From Ciona intestinalis (taxonomy: Eukaryota > Chordata > Ascidiacea > Phlebobranchia > Cionidae), in assembly GCF_000224145.3 (NCBI RefSeq), contig NC_020179.2:2108796-2172795 (forward strand): a stretch of DNA of 64,000 nt. The letters run 5' to 3'. The first letter of the stretch is position 1, and each line of letters starts with the position of its first letter. The translations under genes were made by a program, and so were the position numbers. Below the pieces are notes generated by a model. The model made no database searches. It was given only the letters and a program-made list of their open reading frames with translations, and was not told where the DNA came from. Shown piece by piece: positions 27,901 to 37,300 of the stretch.

Positions 27901-30288
27901 AATTCTTTGAATGTTCTTTGTTTACTACTAAATAGGACTAGAAAATAGAATTTTGACAACGAAAGTTCTGCGGGGTAAGATAGGACACGTGTAGTACATA
28001 ATATCCAAATATCTTGATTGCGTTTTAAACAATTAACAGCGGTATTTTGAAGTCGTGGGGATACGTTTTTATATTTCTTTGAATGTTCTTTGTTTACTAC
28101 CAAATGAGACTAGAAAATAGAATGAAAAAGTCTCCTATCTTCCCCCACCCTACTTTTTAAGAAGTTTTTTTGACAACGAGAGCTAGCAGGTTGAAACACG
28201 ACTGTGCTCATAAGGTATTAAAATATAACATATCTATACCATTAGCTATAACGTAAAATAACACCTATATCATAGCCACCTACATTTACATAAGTATTTC
28301 TTCAGGTTACAGCAACAGCTACAATGTGCAGGTACGAACTCTGGTGCCCAAAACTCGTACAATAATTTCTTCGGTAACTCACACCGTGTCATGCTGTCAC
28401 CACGAGGTAAATGCCGGACGCCGCACGAATACGTGTAAAACTACATTTTCTTTTCGCTGTAACACATACATCGAAATAATTATTACCGTTTTTTCGACTC
28501 TGCCTTTGAAATTTATCGCTATTAGACGGTCCGATTCGGTCCACAGTTTCAGCAGCCACCTGCATGTAGTTTTTTATTCTTTGTGGTTGAGGTCCTTGTC
28601 AATGACCTGGGATTTAGGCCAGATTTGGCTCATTACCCCAACACCCGGAAAATCCATTTAAGTGGTTTTATGCGACTGTGTCACGACACCGCATCGCAAG
28701 TAGACGCGTATTTTTCGCACCATTTTTTATCCTCGTCTGCTTACGAGTTATTACACTTAACAACTTAGTGTATAATTTGATATAGTTAATATTTAAAGAC
28801 CCATTAGTTACCGCTGGGTTGGAGTGTCCGGTAAGTGACTTGACCAAGAACACATACGCTGATCAGTATTAGTACCGCCGTCGAGCATCGAATCGAAAAC
28901 ACTCTGGTTACGATGCAGGCGCCCAAACCCCCAAGCTATGGCACCGTACAGAAATATGTTTGTGTACGCATTGCATAAAAACATTAATTTATTTCATTTT
29001 CAGGTCAGCAAATGAGCACACCGCAATACCAACCTCATGTTAACACCTACCGACCACAGACTCAAATACACGAGACTCTCTACCGCCACCAACTGCCCGT
29101 TCCATCCTTACAAGCCCCCATGACTACGTCACCACCCGTCACCAATAGTTACAACGGCGTTGTGGGCATGCCTATGACGTCACAAGCTGTGACATCACCG
29201 GTCCCGACCGCGAAGACGACGCCGAAGCGGGCACGGACCCGGAAACCGCGCAGGTCTTCCAAGTCGAAAGCGGCGGAAGCAAAACCGATTACGTCATCAG
29301 GAGACACGATATTCTGGAATGACGTCACACAGAATCAAACGCCGCCTCTCTACCGCGCCCCGGCGGCCACCGCGATGACGAGCCAGCCGAAGGTTTTTCA
29401 AATGACTTTCCGCGATAAACACCAGCGCCCACAAGCGACATATAACGACAGTTTTGCAACGTCGGCAGAAGGCGCCTCGTGGTCAATACACCCGCCTTCC
29501 CCCGGCTTGAAATCGGTCGCAAACTCCTCTGTGACGTCACAAAACAACACGCAGAACTTAAACCTGAACGTTCTCCTGAGGCAATTCTCCTCCAAATCAG
29601 AGGTAAGAAACTACAGTCATTTCCGAAGTTCGATATTCTAAGTTACCAAGTACTTACTCCTAACTGGCGCCACGGACAAGTTGTTATTGCTAGTTGTCTA
29701 TAGACTACAGGAACAGGCTTAAAGCTCAACGCTATTATACCATTGTAGGCGTATGCGTCACTGGACAAGACACATAATGGTAGTTACTTCAACCCGGGGT
29801 CAATAATACGTCGTCCTAATGCCAAACCATACAGAAAATAAAAAATCTGCACCAAAAACGATCACCTACAAAGTTGCGTATATGGTAACTCGTATGTTGG
29901 TACGAGGTAATCATAATTTTTGCTATGACATGCGAGGATAAATACCTTACATTGATTTATTCATATTTGTTTATATATTTCAATTTATTTTTCTTCCCAG
30001 GGCCGTGACATGAATAACAACGCCCTCCCGCCCTCTCTTGCGACACCTACCGGTTTCAACGAACCAGCTCCATTTACATCACCCGACACCCACTGTGATC
30101 TCATCAAGAACTCAAACCTAAACAACAACACGAAACCGTGTCGATTCGTCGCATCCGTCACCGCCACCACGATTTCGTCACCTGCGTATGACGTCACGAG
30201 CGCCGCCGAGACGCCAGTGACGTCATCAGAGGGCGCCCGACAAAAAGTCAGTCTTCTTGAAACCCTACTGTTAAGCAAGGACGATTGA
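9913..30288 (+). CDS. NCOA: p160 nuclear receptor coactivator (NCOA/SRC family)
   Basis: Twenty-one exons, all phase-consistent: 9913-10008, 11673-11748, 12093-12157, 13126-13231, 14286-14465, 15695-15835, 16235-16431 (with a gap), 17945-18092, 20982-21046, 21353-21462, 21932-22060, 22322-22490, 22804-23760, 24402-24707, 25111-25172, 25812-25892, 26084-26227, 27541-27701, 28306-28406, 29004-29602, 30001-30288; about 1,390 residues, normal for the family. Exons 5-8 match the PAS-B region: HFFTGNFL, EKFTTQQDI, GKIIALDAQ, FRLSDGTTVTAQTKSKL. Exon 12 has an LxxLL box (LKSLLSSNSEKSD), exon 13 an LxxIL box (SKILETIL) and the acidic SPEELEELNEIFNDLD, like the NCOA2 region EELDNLEEILDDL-type. Exons 18-19 hold KRNEHFLKQRRLQQQLQ. 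Exon 20 carries LNVLL and a basic TPKRARTRKPRRSSKSK tract; exon 21 ends SLLETLLLSKDD. These proteins bridge ligand-bound nuclear receptors to CBP/p300. A canonical bHLH basic region was not found, so exons 1-4 are the least certain. One ancestral gene before the NCOA1/2/3 split is likely. Confidence 0.88.
9990..10255 (-). mobile_element. Second tRNA-headed SINE family, reverse copy
   Basis: On the minus strand it begins with a tRNA-like head, GCTCAGTGGTTGGGCGCTTG, then ACCGGGTTCGATGC (B-box like) and TTGGGCGCAAGTAACTTAA. The sequence overlaps the end of NCOA exon 1, so the exact left boundary is uncertain. Confidence 0.6.
10515..10735 (+). mobile_element. Second tRNA-headed SINE family, forward copy
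   Basis: Head ACTTAGTGGTTGGGCGCTTG, B-box-like GGGTTTGAAGCCCGG, then TTGGGCGAGTAACTTAAGGG and a body containing CTCTGGCCTAAATTTCAAG. Intron 1 of NCOA. Confidence 0.65.
11140..11445 (+). mobile_element. tRNA-headed SINE, near full length
   Basis: Degenerate head (GGCACAATTGGTTAGTGAGC), B-box-like GGTTCAAGGCTCG, the shared body GTAGGCGTATGTGTCCTTGA, and the tail GAGAATAAAGCAAGTTACAT. It lies 225 bp upstream of NCOA exon 2. Confidence 0.8.
15387..15680 (+). repeat. Tandem repeat, ~17-20-bp TTTTTATATACATACTGCA units
   Basis: About 15 imperfect units of ATTTTTATATACATACTGC and shorter ATTTTTATACATACTGC variants, filling the end of NCOA intron 5 and running to within 15 bp of the exon 6 acceptor at 15694. 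The long open frame across it is a by-product of the repeat. Confidence 0.9.
15943..16114 (+). mobile_element. MITE, NCOA intron 6
   Basis: Forward copy with a mutated left end (GGTAGAATGGTGAAAGATGG); the right end is shortened to CTCACCCTACGATATA. Confidence 0.75.
16325..16374. other. Assembly gap (50 N) inside an NCOA exon
   Basis: The frame entering at 16235 would meet a TGA directly after exactly 50 unknown bases (16381-16383). The frame that joins exon 8 correctly is offset, so 50 N is a placeholder and not the true length. Residues of the PAS-B region are missing here. Confidence 0.95.
17000..17940. other. NCOA intron 7, no further feature
   Basis: AT-rich intronic sequence. Apart from a pair of short tandem hairpins at 16464-16512 I see no exon or recognisable repeat. 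Confidence 0.5.
18151..18451 (+). mobile_element. tRNA-headed SINE, full length (reference copy)
   Basis: Head CCGTGGAAAAGTGGTTAGCA with a B-box-like AATGGGTTCAAGGCTC, a body with TGTGGGCGTATGTGTCCTTG, TCCAATTTATCAGCCATACG and TGACACGAGGTGTGTGAACA, and a tail GAGGATAAACTAAGTTACAT ending in ATTCATTC repeats. The tRNA-like head and simple 3' tail identify a SINE; no acceptor stem remains, so it is not a tRNA gene. Confidence 0.85.
18452..20981. other. NCOA intron 8, largest intron stretch without exons
   Basis: About 2.5 kb of AT-rich sequence. A weak relative of the second SINE family is near 18545-18620 (GAGGTTTAGGCCAGAAT), and one TGACGTCA octamer is near 20386. No coding exon is supported. 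Confidence 0.5.
22546..22740 (+). mobile_element. MITE, NCOA intron 12
   Basis: Forward copy between two coding exons: left end TAGTAGGGTGCGGAAAGACG, right end TGGCCCATTTTCCCCCACCC. Confidence 0.85.
23870..23965 (-). mobile_element. Second SINE family, body fragment
   Basis: On the minus strand it contains ACCTGGGATTTAGGCCGGAG, the segment shared with the copies at 28575 and 55365. Confidence 0.55.
24884..25070 (+). mobile_element. MITE, NCOA intron 14
   Basis: Forward copy; left end AGTACTGTGGGGGAAAATGG, right end truncated after TGTGTCCCAT. Confidence 0.8.
25188..25455 (-). mobile_element. hAT-like MITE, NCOA intron 15
   Basis: Left end ACCAGCATTTCTTAAACTGG. The body contains CCAATTGTAGTACTTTACCA and TTGCCAAAAAGCTAGCCCAT, and is the reverse complement of 53003-53273. 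Terminal sequences of the CAG-GTTTCTTAAACT type are typical of hAT-derived MITEs; the superfamily is inferred. Confidence 0.65.
26228..27540. other. NCOA intron 17, CpG-richer segment
   Basis: An intron of 1.3 kb with more CpG than its surroundings, several chance open frames, and three perfect TGACGTCA octamers near 26677, 27067 and 27157. The open frames show no domain and do not join the flanking exons. Confidence 0.5.
27796..28156 (+). mobile_element. Two MITE copies in tandem, NCOA intron 18
   Basis: Copies at 27796-27945 and 27970-28156, both forward, separated by a short repeat of the flanking sequence (GACAACGAAAG/GAGAACGAAAG). The first lacks its right terminal repeat. Confidence 0.8.
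28575..28690 (+). mobile_element. Second SINE family, body segment
   Basis: TTCTTTGTGGTTGAGGTCCT followed by GACCTGGGATTTAGGCCAGA, closely matching 55365-55520. Confidence 0.6.
28799..28945 (-). mobile_element. tRNA-headed SINE, 5' half
   Basis: Reverse copy: CCATTAGTTACCGCTGGGTT, then CGTCGAGCATCGAATCG (B-box region) and GCAGGCGCCCAAACCCCC at the head end. 60 bp upstream of NCOA exon 20. Confidence 0.65.
29700..29965 (+). mobile_element. tRNA-headed SINE, 5'-truncated
   Basis: Body from CATTGTAGGCGTATGCGTCA to the tail GAGGATAAATACCTTACATT, in the last NCOA intron. Confidence 0.75.
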
Positions 30289-31266
30289 GCGGCCGGGAAT
30301 CCCCTAAATCGACACTGAGTCGTTAACAAATGAGGTGTAAACGAGATTGGTCGCACGTAGCACTCCAAGAAGTAGCAATAGCTTAGCAAAAAGGGAATTT
30401 TCACTGTTGCGTTTTCCCTTTCTTTTAAGCTATTGCCACTATCAGACACTCCACCACAGCTCACTGTATGTCGTCAACCCCACGGTATTCCCACCCAAGT
30501 TTCAAGCGTCGTGCCTTTGCTTCTCAGCGTAAAGATTTCGCCAGGTGTATCCTTACCCAGAGGTGTATTGTGAAGTCCCACCCCACGCAGCGCACAGCTC
30601 TGCAATATTTCGCCTTTGCAATATTTCCCACGTCCCATGTTCCTTACGTGTTGTTTTTATACAGAGGTACCTTTATTCGTCGTTCTTTCCCACCCTTATT
30701 ACTCTTATTATTCTTATCGGGTAGTTTGTTATAACATTGCCCCCTTCGCGTTTTCTCTCTCAACCCAATCGATTTTGGATTCACGAACTTCCCAGGTGCT
30801 TCCCCTTAATCACGGTTATCACTGCTGCCTTAACTGTTTACTAGAATTCCCCTAACGATAAATCCCCCCAGTAACCCCCCCCATAAGGTATTTCCCCAGC
30901 CCCACAGCCCTAACAATGCCTCAAATTCAAAACCCACGATCCAAGCCGCTTTAACCCCACTCACATTCAGGGAAAGCCCCTCACCCCAATATACCCCTCC
31001 CCTCTTCCACAACGTAATATATCTCTGGTTGAATTTTCAGTTTTCAGTGAATCTTAATAAACCGAAACCCTCTCAGTTGCGTCTCTCAACACCTGTTTAT
31101 AGAAGAACGAAATCTTACTCTATATATAAAAGCTCGACAAACAATGTTACAGTTCACCTGTATTGTACAGAACGCAGTATGAAAGAATGTGAAGTTCGAC
31201 AGTATAGCGATATAAGCACACGTACAACCCACATTAGTAACAAAAACAGCGGTTCTTAAGAATAAA
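30289..31266 (+). other. NCOA 3' UTR with two AATAAA signals
   Basis: Follows the TGA at 30286-30288. AATAAA occurs at 31056-31061 and at 31261-31266. The region is pyrimidine- and C-rich (30830-31010), unlike nearby introns. Transcript ends are inferred from the signals only. Confidence 0.6.
30371..30440 (+). ncRNA. Candidate pre-miRNA-like hairpin in NCOA 3' UTR
   Basis: The arms 30371-30397 and 30414-30440 are each 27 nt and pair at 24 positions (23 Watson-Crick and one G-U; mismatches at arm positions 4, 17 and 19). They are separated by a 16-nt loop. Size and pairing resemble an animal pre-miRNA. No expression evidence is available here; it could be a structural UTR element. Confidence 0.35.
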
Positions 31267-31359
31267 TAAGTTTCTCTGTGAAACTTTTATCTACATAAAA
31301 TTTAATTTTATGACGTCATCAAACTTTTCATGACGTCATCATGATCTTCGACCATTACG

Positions 31360-34300
31360 TCACTGGTCGTCCATGGTAAGATACACCCACCAATATACGG
31401 CATTAAAACCGACAAAAGCTACGGGAAAAATAATCCTTGAATATTCGTCGATTCGTTCTAATCGTGTCACTCTGTGACGTAATGTCTTAATCTTTGTGAC
31501 GACACATCCGTTCTTCACGTTTTTCGCTCCAGGGTTGCGCTTTCTGGTCGAGAAAGTCGAATGTTCGAAATCGCTAAAGCCTCGTTTATTGATAGCATCC
31601 TCTTCTGAATAACTTACTGCACGTAATTTGTCTAAAAACATTAACTTTTGTAAGATACGTGGTATATGCTCAGTTTCAATTGAAAATAACAGCCGAGAGA
31701 GCAAAGTGACGGCAATCTGTTTAATAGAAGTAAGCAGTAATGTGACAGCGGGCACAAATATACATGAATTTGCCATTTGCGCCTGGCGTATACGGCTCCC
31801 CTGTTACACAAAACTTTACTGTCGAATAATTTCTAAAAACGAACTTACTTGTATTACTAGAAGTTTGCCACGGTTCGCTTTCTCTCTAAAACGAAATTAA
31901 CAATAAATTCTTAACAATTCGCTGAATTACGTGTAATGAATAAATGAAACAAACGTATTTTACCCTCGCGTGTCCGGAAAATGTCCGTCGTTAAACACGG
32001 GTGTTCTGTTTCATACACCACAGCTTACGAATTACGAATTATGTTACTTTGTAGGTGAATATTTTTTAAAGATTTTTTAACTTATTTACGTGTGGCTAAA
32101 CACTTTGTCACAGTGTCAGTTGTTTGACCCAAGCCATGGGCAACCATATAGTAGGGTGGGGCAAGATGGGAAACCTTTAGCGCAGAATACCTAAATAACC
32201 TGATCGTGTTTTAAACCATTAACGGTCTACTGGAGTCGTAAGAATACGGTTTTATAATTAATTGAATTTTCTTTGTTTACTATACCAAATATGACTTTTA
32301 CAACATTCAAAACTACCATAAATACCTATAGCCTATAGGAGACACGATATTCCAGAATCGTAGCTTACAAATTTAAACATATTATGACGTCAAATGATTT
32401 GTGACGTCATACCCTATTTCCGCAATGATGTCATACCTGATCATTGACGGGATAGGAAAACACTGCTTCTTCTTCTATGTCGATTTCAACATGCCCTCCG
32501 TTTTTAGGTTTGTTTTTACAGTCGTTGTGTTTTCTTTCATATAAAGAATAATCAAAAAATAGTGTAACAATATTCCACGATTTATTCCCAGAGATTTTAA
32601 TATTAAATATATAGTAGGGTGGGTGTGATGGAACACTTAAGCAATATTACACAATTAAATCAAACTATAAAAAAGGTTTTTAAGTGATTCCATGAATTAG
32701 TACTAGCATACCTTTATTAATTAAGAACATTTCAAAAGCATGTATTAAACACGCAAAAATGTATTGAGCGATTAGAACACCAACAGATTCTGTTTTTGTC
32801 CGTTATTATCGTGTTTTTATTTTTATTATTACAAGCTTTTGTGTTTTAATCGAACAGTTGTGTTCCGTTGTATGGTTTCAACGCCATTTTTGTTTTTTAA
32901 TGACATTTTTGCCTTTAGCCAAAACCTAAAATATCTCTCCGCTGGATATCGGTCCCGTGTTTGCTGTTGATCAATTGACTCACCCGTCCAATAGTTTGTT
33001 CGCTTTGGTAGCGTAGCGTCGTACAGTGAAGTGCGCTCCAGCATACTCCATTAGTGCAGCGAAAATGAAGCCATAGCAAACGCAAACGTAGAAGTCGATG
33101 GCTGTGGATCAATAAATACATTGGTTTACTCAACAGCAATGAAAGGGTTTTAAAACCCGAAACACGAGATATGAATATAGGATTTGGTTTATCGCATACG
33201 CTAATGCATTAAATTTATTCCCGCATGTCACGTCTTATGCTTGCGGTATAGTAGACCTGTCAGTTGGTTCCTGTTCAAAGTAAAATTAAATGAATATATT
33301 GAATATCACTTTAAGAAGAATCTTTGCTTTAAAAATGGGATTCGTTTTCCGTTTAATTGATTAATATGTTTTCCAGTATAAGTGCTAGAAATACCTGCCC
33401 GACCAAGACGTTTTTTTGGAATTGCTCCAATACAGCGGTGGTACTAATGGGCTGCTCGTTATATTATGCACAGGCAGTATTGGGAATGTTACGTGTACAT
33501 CAGACTGTTTTGCGCATGATATAAAACGATAAAAGCTTTAATGTTTTCTTTATTTAAATATTCGTAAAGATATATACTATATGGTACAGTGGGGAAAAGA
33601 TGGGACATGTTTACACTCTATTTTATCGTCCCATTTGATAGTAGACATAGAATATTTATAGAATTATATAAACTTATCCTCACGACTATAAAATAGCGCT
33701 GTTAATTGTTAAAAACACGATAAATAAATATTAGATATGATATATCTGCCATAATCGTATCCATCTTACACGTTTTAAAAAAATAGGGTTTAATTACTAC
33801 ACAAACAGGTTACCATAATTAAAGTTTGTGCTGTTTTTTTTTCAAAATTCCATATCATATTTTTAGGCAAAGTTAAGATAAGAAAAGTGCATTGAATGCT
33901 TTTGTCACCAAAAATAGTTCAAATTGAATAAATGTAACTTACTTTATATTTTACGTTACAGGAAAACGGCAGTCGTTTAACATGAGAGTTCTGTTCCATA
34001 CACCTCGTGCCAGCTTACGAGTTTCCATTTATGTAACTTTTTTGGTGATTATTTTTTGAGACTTTTTTAATTTTGTCTATGGCGGATAATTTGGACAACC
34101 CATTAGTGACCACTGGGTTGGAGCAATCGCCGTTAAGTGTCTTGTCCAAGAACACTTATACGTCCTGAATGGTAGCAGCGACGAGCCTTGAATCCATTAC
34201 CGCCCTGTGTTATACAGGCAGGCGCGCTAACCACTTTGTCACGACGCTGTAAATTCGCTACTGTGCTATTAACCTACCTTTTATATAAGAGGTGGATTTG

Positions 34301-37300
34301 GGCCCACTGTTATAAACCCCAATCATAAGAGTGGTCATTGAAAGTACTGTGGTTGCCCCCAGGCCGACCCGGGCTGGTACTGAATTCATATTAATCCAAA
34401 ACGACACCCATGATAGAATGACCAGTAAAACAGATGGCAGATAGGTCTGCATTAGAAAGAATAGCATGTTCCGCTTGAGTCGAAATTCAAGGATCAGTTG
34501 AGAGTAATTGCCTGAAAACGAAGTAGTATTGGAAAATACGGGAAAAGCCGACATCCTTTTGGATATAGTACAGTGGGGTAATATGGGACATCTTTAGCAC
34601 ACAATATCCATATATTCTGATCGTGTTTTAAACAGTTAACAAAGGTTCATGGAAGTCGTGAGGATACGTTTAATCACCGAGCCACCTAAGCTGCGAAGTC
34701 GCCAATATTTTACAACGTCTGTGTTTTTAATTACAGTCAATCCGAACAGTCCATTACCACTGGCTTAGACATTGATTTTTAAGGCCTGTGTTTCGTATAT
34801 TCGCGATTAATTATAGCAAACCGACTGACCTAGTGCTGCACTATGCAACTCTCTGTATACTGAACATTTTGTCAAGTTGAATTGCAGCAAAACAATATTA
34901 TCCATTCCCGTCACAGATCCGCTGGGGGAGCCACAGCTCTCCTCTTTGTCCCATTTATAAATTAAGTCCTGTTCGGTAAAAGACCCTGTTAAAAGTATGA
35001 TTCAATAGTCAAATGTGTCTATATTAAATTTAAGCCAAATTGCTTACAGCTTTCAAGTGCAAGTTTACATGCTTGTTCGTCCATCGGGTACTTGTGTAAC
35101 TTCATAGTACAAGATACCTAAACATGGAAGCGAATTTATAATTAATTTAGCAGAAGTGCAGTATCTTAAACCAGGTACAAGTTTGTTAAGATCATATAGT
35201 TACTGAATCTATAAGTAAATTCAGAAAATAATGAAAATTAAATATAGTAGGGTGGGGGAAGATGGGACACCTTTTTATTCTATTTACTGGTCACATTTGG
35301 TAGTAAACATACAACATTCAAAGAATTATAAAACCATAACTTTACGGCTTCCATAGATCTTTGTTAATTGTCAAAAACAGGATCAGGATATTTAAATATT
35401 ATGTGATAAAGGTGTCCCATCTCCCCCTACCCTACTATATAAATACGGGTTTAATATGCATCGCAACCTATTTTTCGGTCTGCATTGACTAAATATACCC
35501 CTTTAAGGAATATAGTTGTTTTAAGTATTTAAAAATGCAAAGGATCTATGCGAAATAAAAGCATCATAAAATCCATCACACTGCATGCAAAGCACAAGGT
35601 GTACCGCTGTACCACTAATGCTTCCACGGAGGTTACCACATACAACCTAATGCTTTCAGTAATGTTTTCAACGGCGACAGAAAAGGATTATTAAAATTCG
35701 ACATATTTTAAAATAAAAAAACAACTACTGATAGTGTATTTGTTGCCACGTACCGTACTCGTAATTCGGAGCACGTATAGAACGGTTCCGTCCGGATATA
35801 ACCGGATCAGTCCATTCCTTGTTGTTACGTCATGAATGAAAGAGGTGTGCGAATTCACTATATAAGTATCTGGGACCCAAATTCTATTACCGAGGGACCC
35901 ATCCATTGTCAAAATCTGCGCAAGTGTAATCCGGTTAAAACTTCAAATTAAGCGATATAGCAAGTTCAAATTCCATCCACTATTGTCCCATTTAATGGTA
36001 AACAAACAGTATTTATTGAAATATAAATATGAATTCCCACGACGAAAAAAGAGCATTGGTAATTGTTAAAAACACGATTAGAAAATAAAGTCATGTGTAC
36101 TAACGGTATCCCACTGACCTACTATGTATCCAAGATTACGAAAATGAACGTTAATAATATGAACACAAATAGGCAAAAAAGCTAGTAGACCAGAAACAGT
36201 GATTTCTAAAATAATGACAATTCCTGTTGGGTCTTCCGCTGGGATTCACATTAATAAAATTATTTCGTTTTCTTTCACCTGGGAATATCCGCGTGCGCTT
36301 TTTGTTCCGTCTAGGCGAGTGTCCTTCCAGAGTTGGTGTAATGTAAATGTTACGGTGTACTCCTGCGTGGAATCATTTCAATTATCAACCGACATATTGA
36401 TTACACAGAATGCAATTAGTGCGAGACACCAGCCGCCCTGAGATTTGCGATCAAGTAGCAACAACGTGCAGTTAACGATTTCATGGTTTGCTTTAGCTTT
36501 ATGATGAGGCAGTAGGCCACATAATCTAGGTCAATTAAAAATCACTCTGTTGTATAAAGCTTACGTTTATTATTATTCGTGTACAAGTTATAAAAAGTTT
36601 GTGTTTTCCAAAACTTACCATGTCGGCGTCTGATATTCTGTCCAAACCAGTAACTGAAAGCGATACGTTAACCACAATAGGTTTCCCTGTAAAAACACAC
36701 AGTTTTTATCAGTTGTATTTACTTATAATAAAGGGTTTAAGGCGCGACACTTTCAATATTGTGGGCGTAACTGTTTTTGGGCAAAACAACAATCGACAAA
36801 TGCTTCAAACCAGTGGTTTCTTGTGGGTTGTATAGTAGGGTGGGGAAGATGGGACGCGTTTTTATTCAATTTTCTCGACCCATTTAGTAGCTAGTGACAA
36901 AACATTCAAAGAAATATAATACTATATCTTCATGTCTCTCATATACCATTGTTACTTGTTTAAAATACGATCAGTATATTTGAATGTTCTGTTTAAATGT
37001 GTCCCGCATCTTCGCCCACCCTACTGTATGATTGCGTATGGAAGTTTTTCATCTGTGATTTTTTTATGTTCCGGTTTCATTTGTTTTAGTAAACTTCCCG
37101 TCGTATTTAAATAAAGCAGAAATTTTTACCAAACTCAAAATTCAAACCATAAGAACGATTATAAATAAATACTAAGAAATACTGAAACTTCGTTATTAAG
37201 ATGTTACATCGTTAGTGCGGGGATAAAACGGCAAATATTTTTAATGTACCGCAAGCAAAAAAGTTCGAAAACTATTGCAGTATAAATGCTTTTAAAGTTT

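Noticed and set aside
31628-31776. Extending the last channel exon upstream to the AG at the position before [11 protein letters not shown]
   Set aside because: That acceptor gives phase 0, whereas exon 9 ends in phase 2; the AG before 31573 or 31543 fits.
32915-33139. Minus-strand open frame ending QRRDILGFG
   Set aside because: It is a shifted frame of channel exon 9. The correct frame gives the TM3 sequence and stops at the GTGAGT donor.
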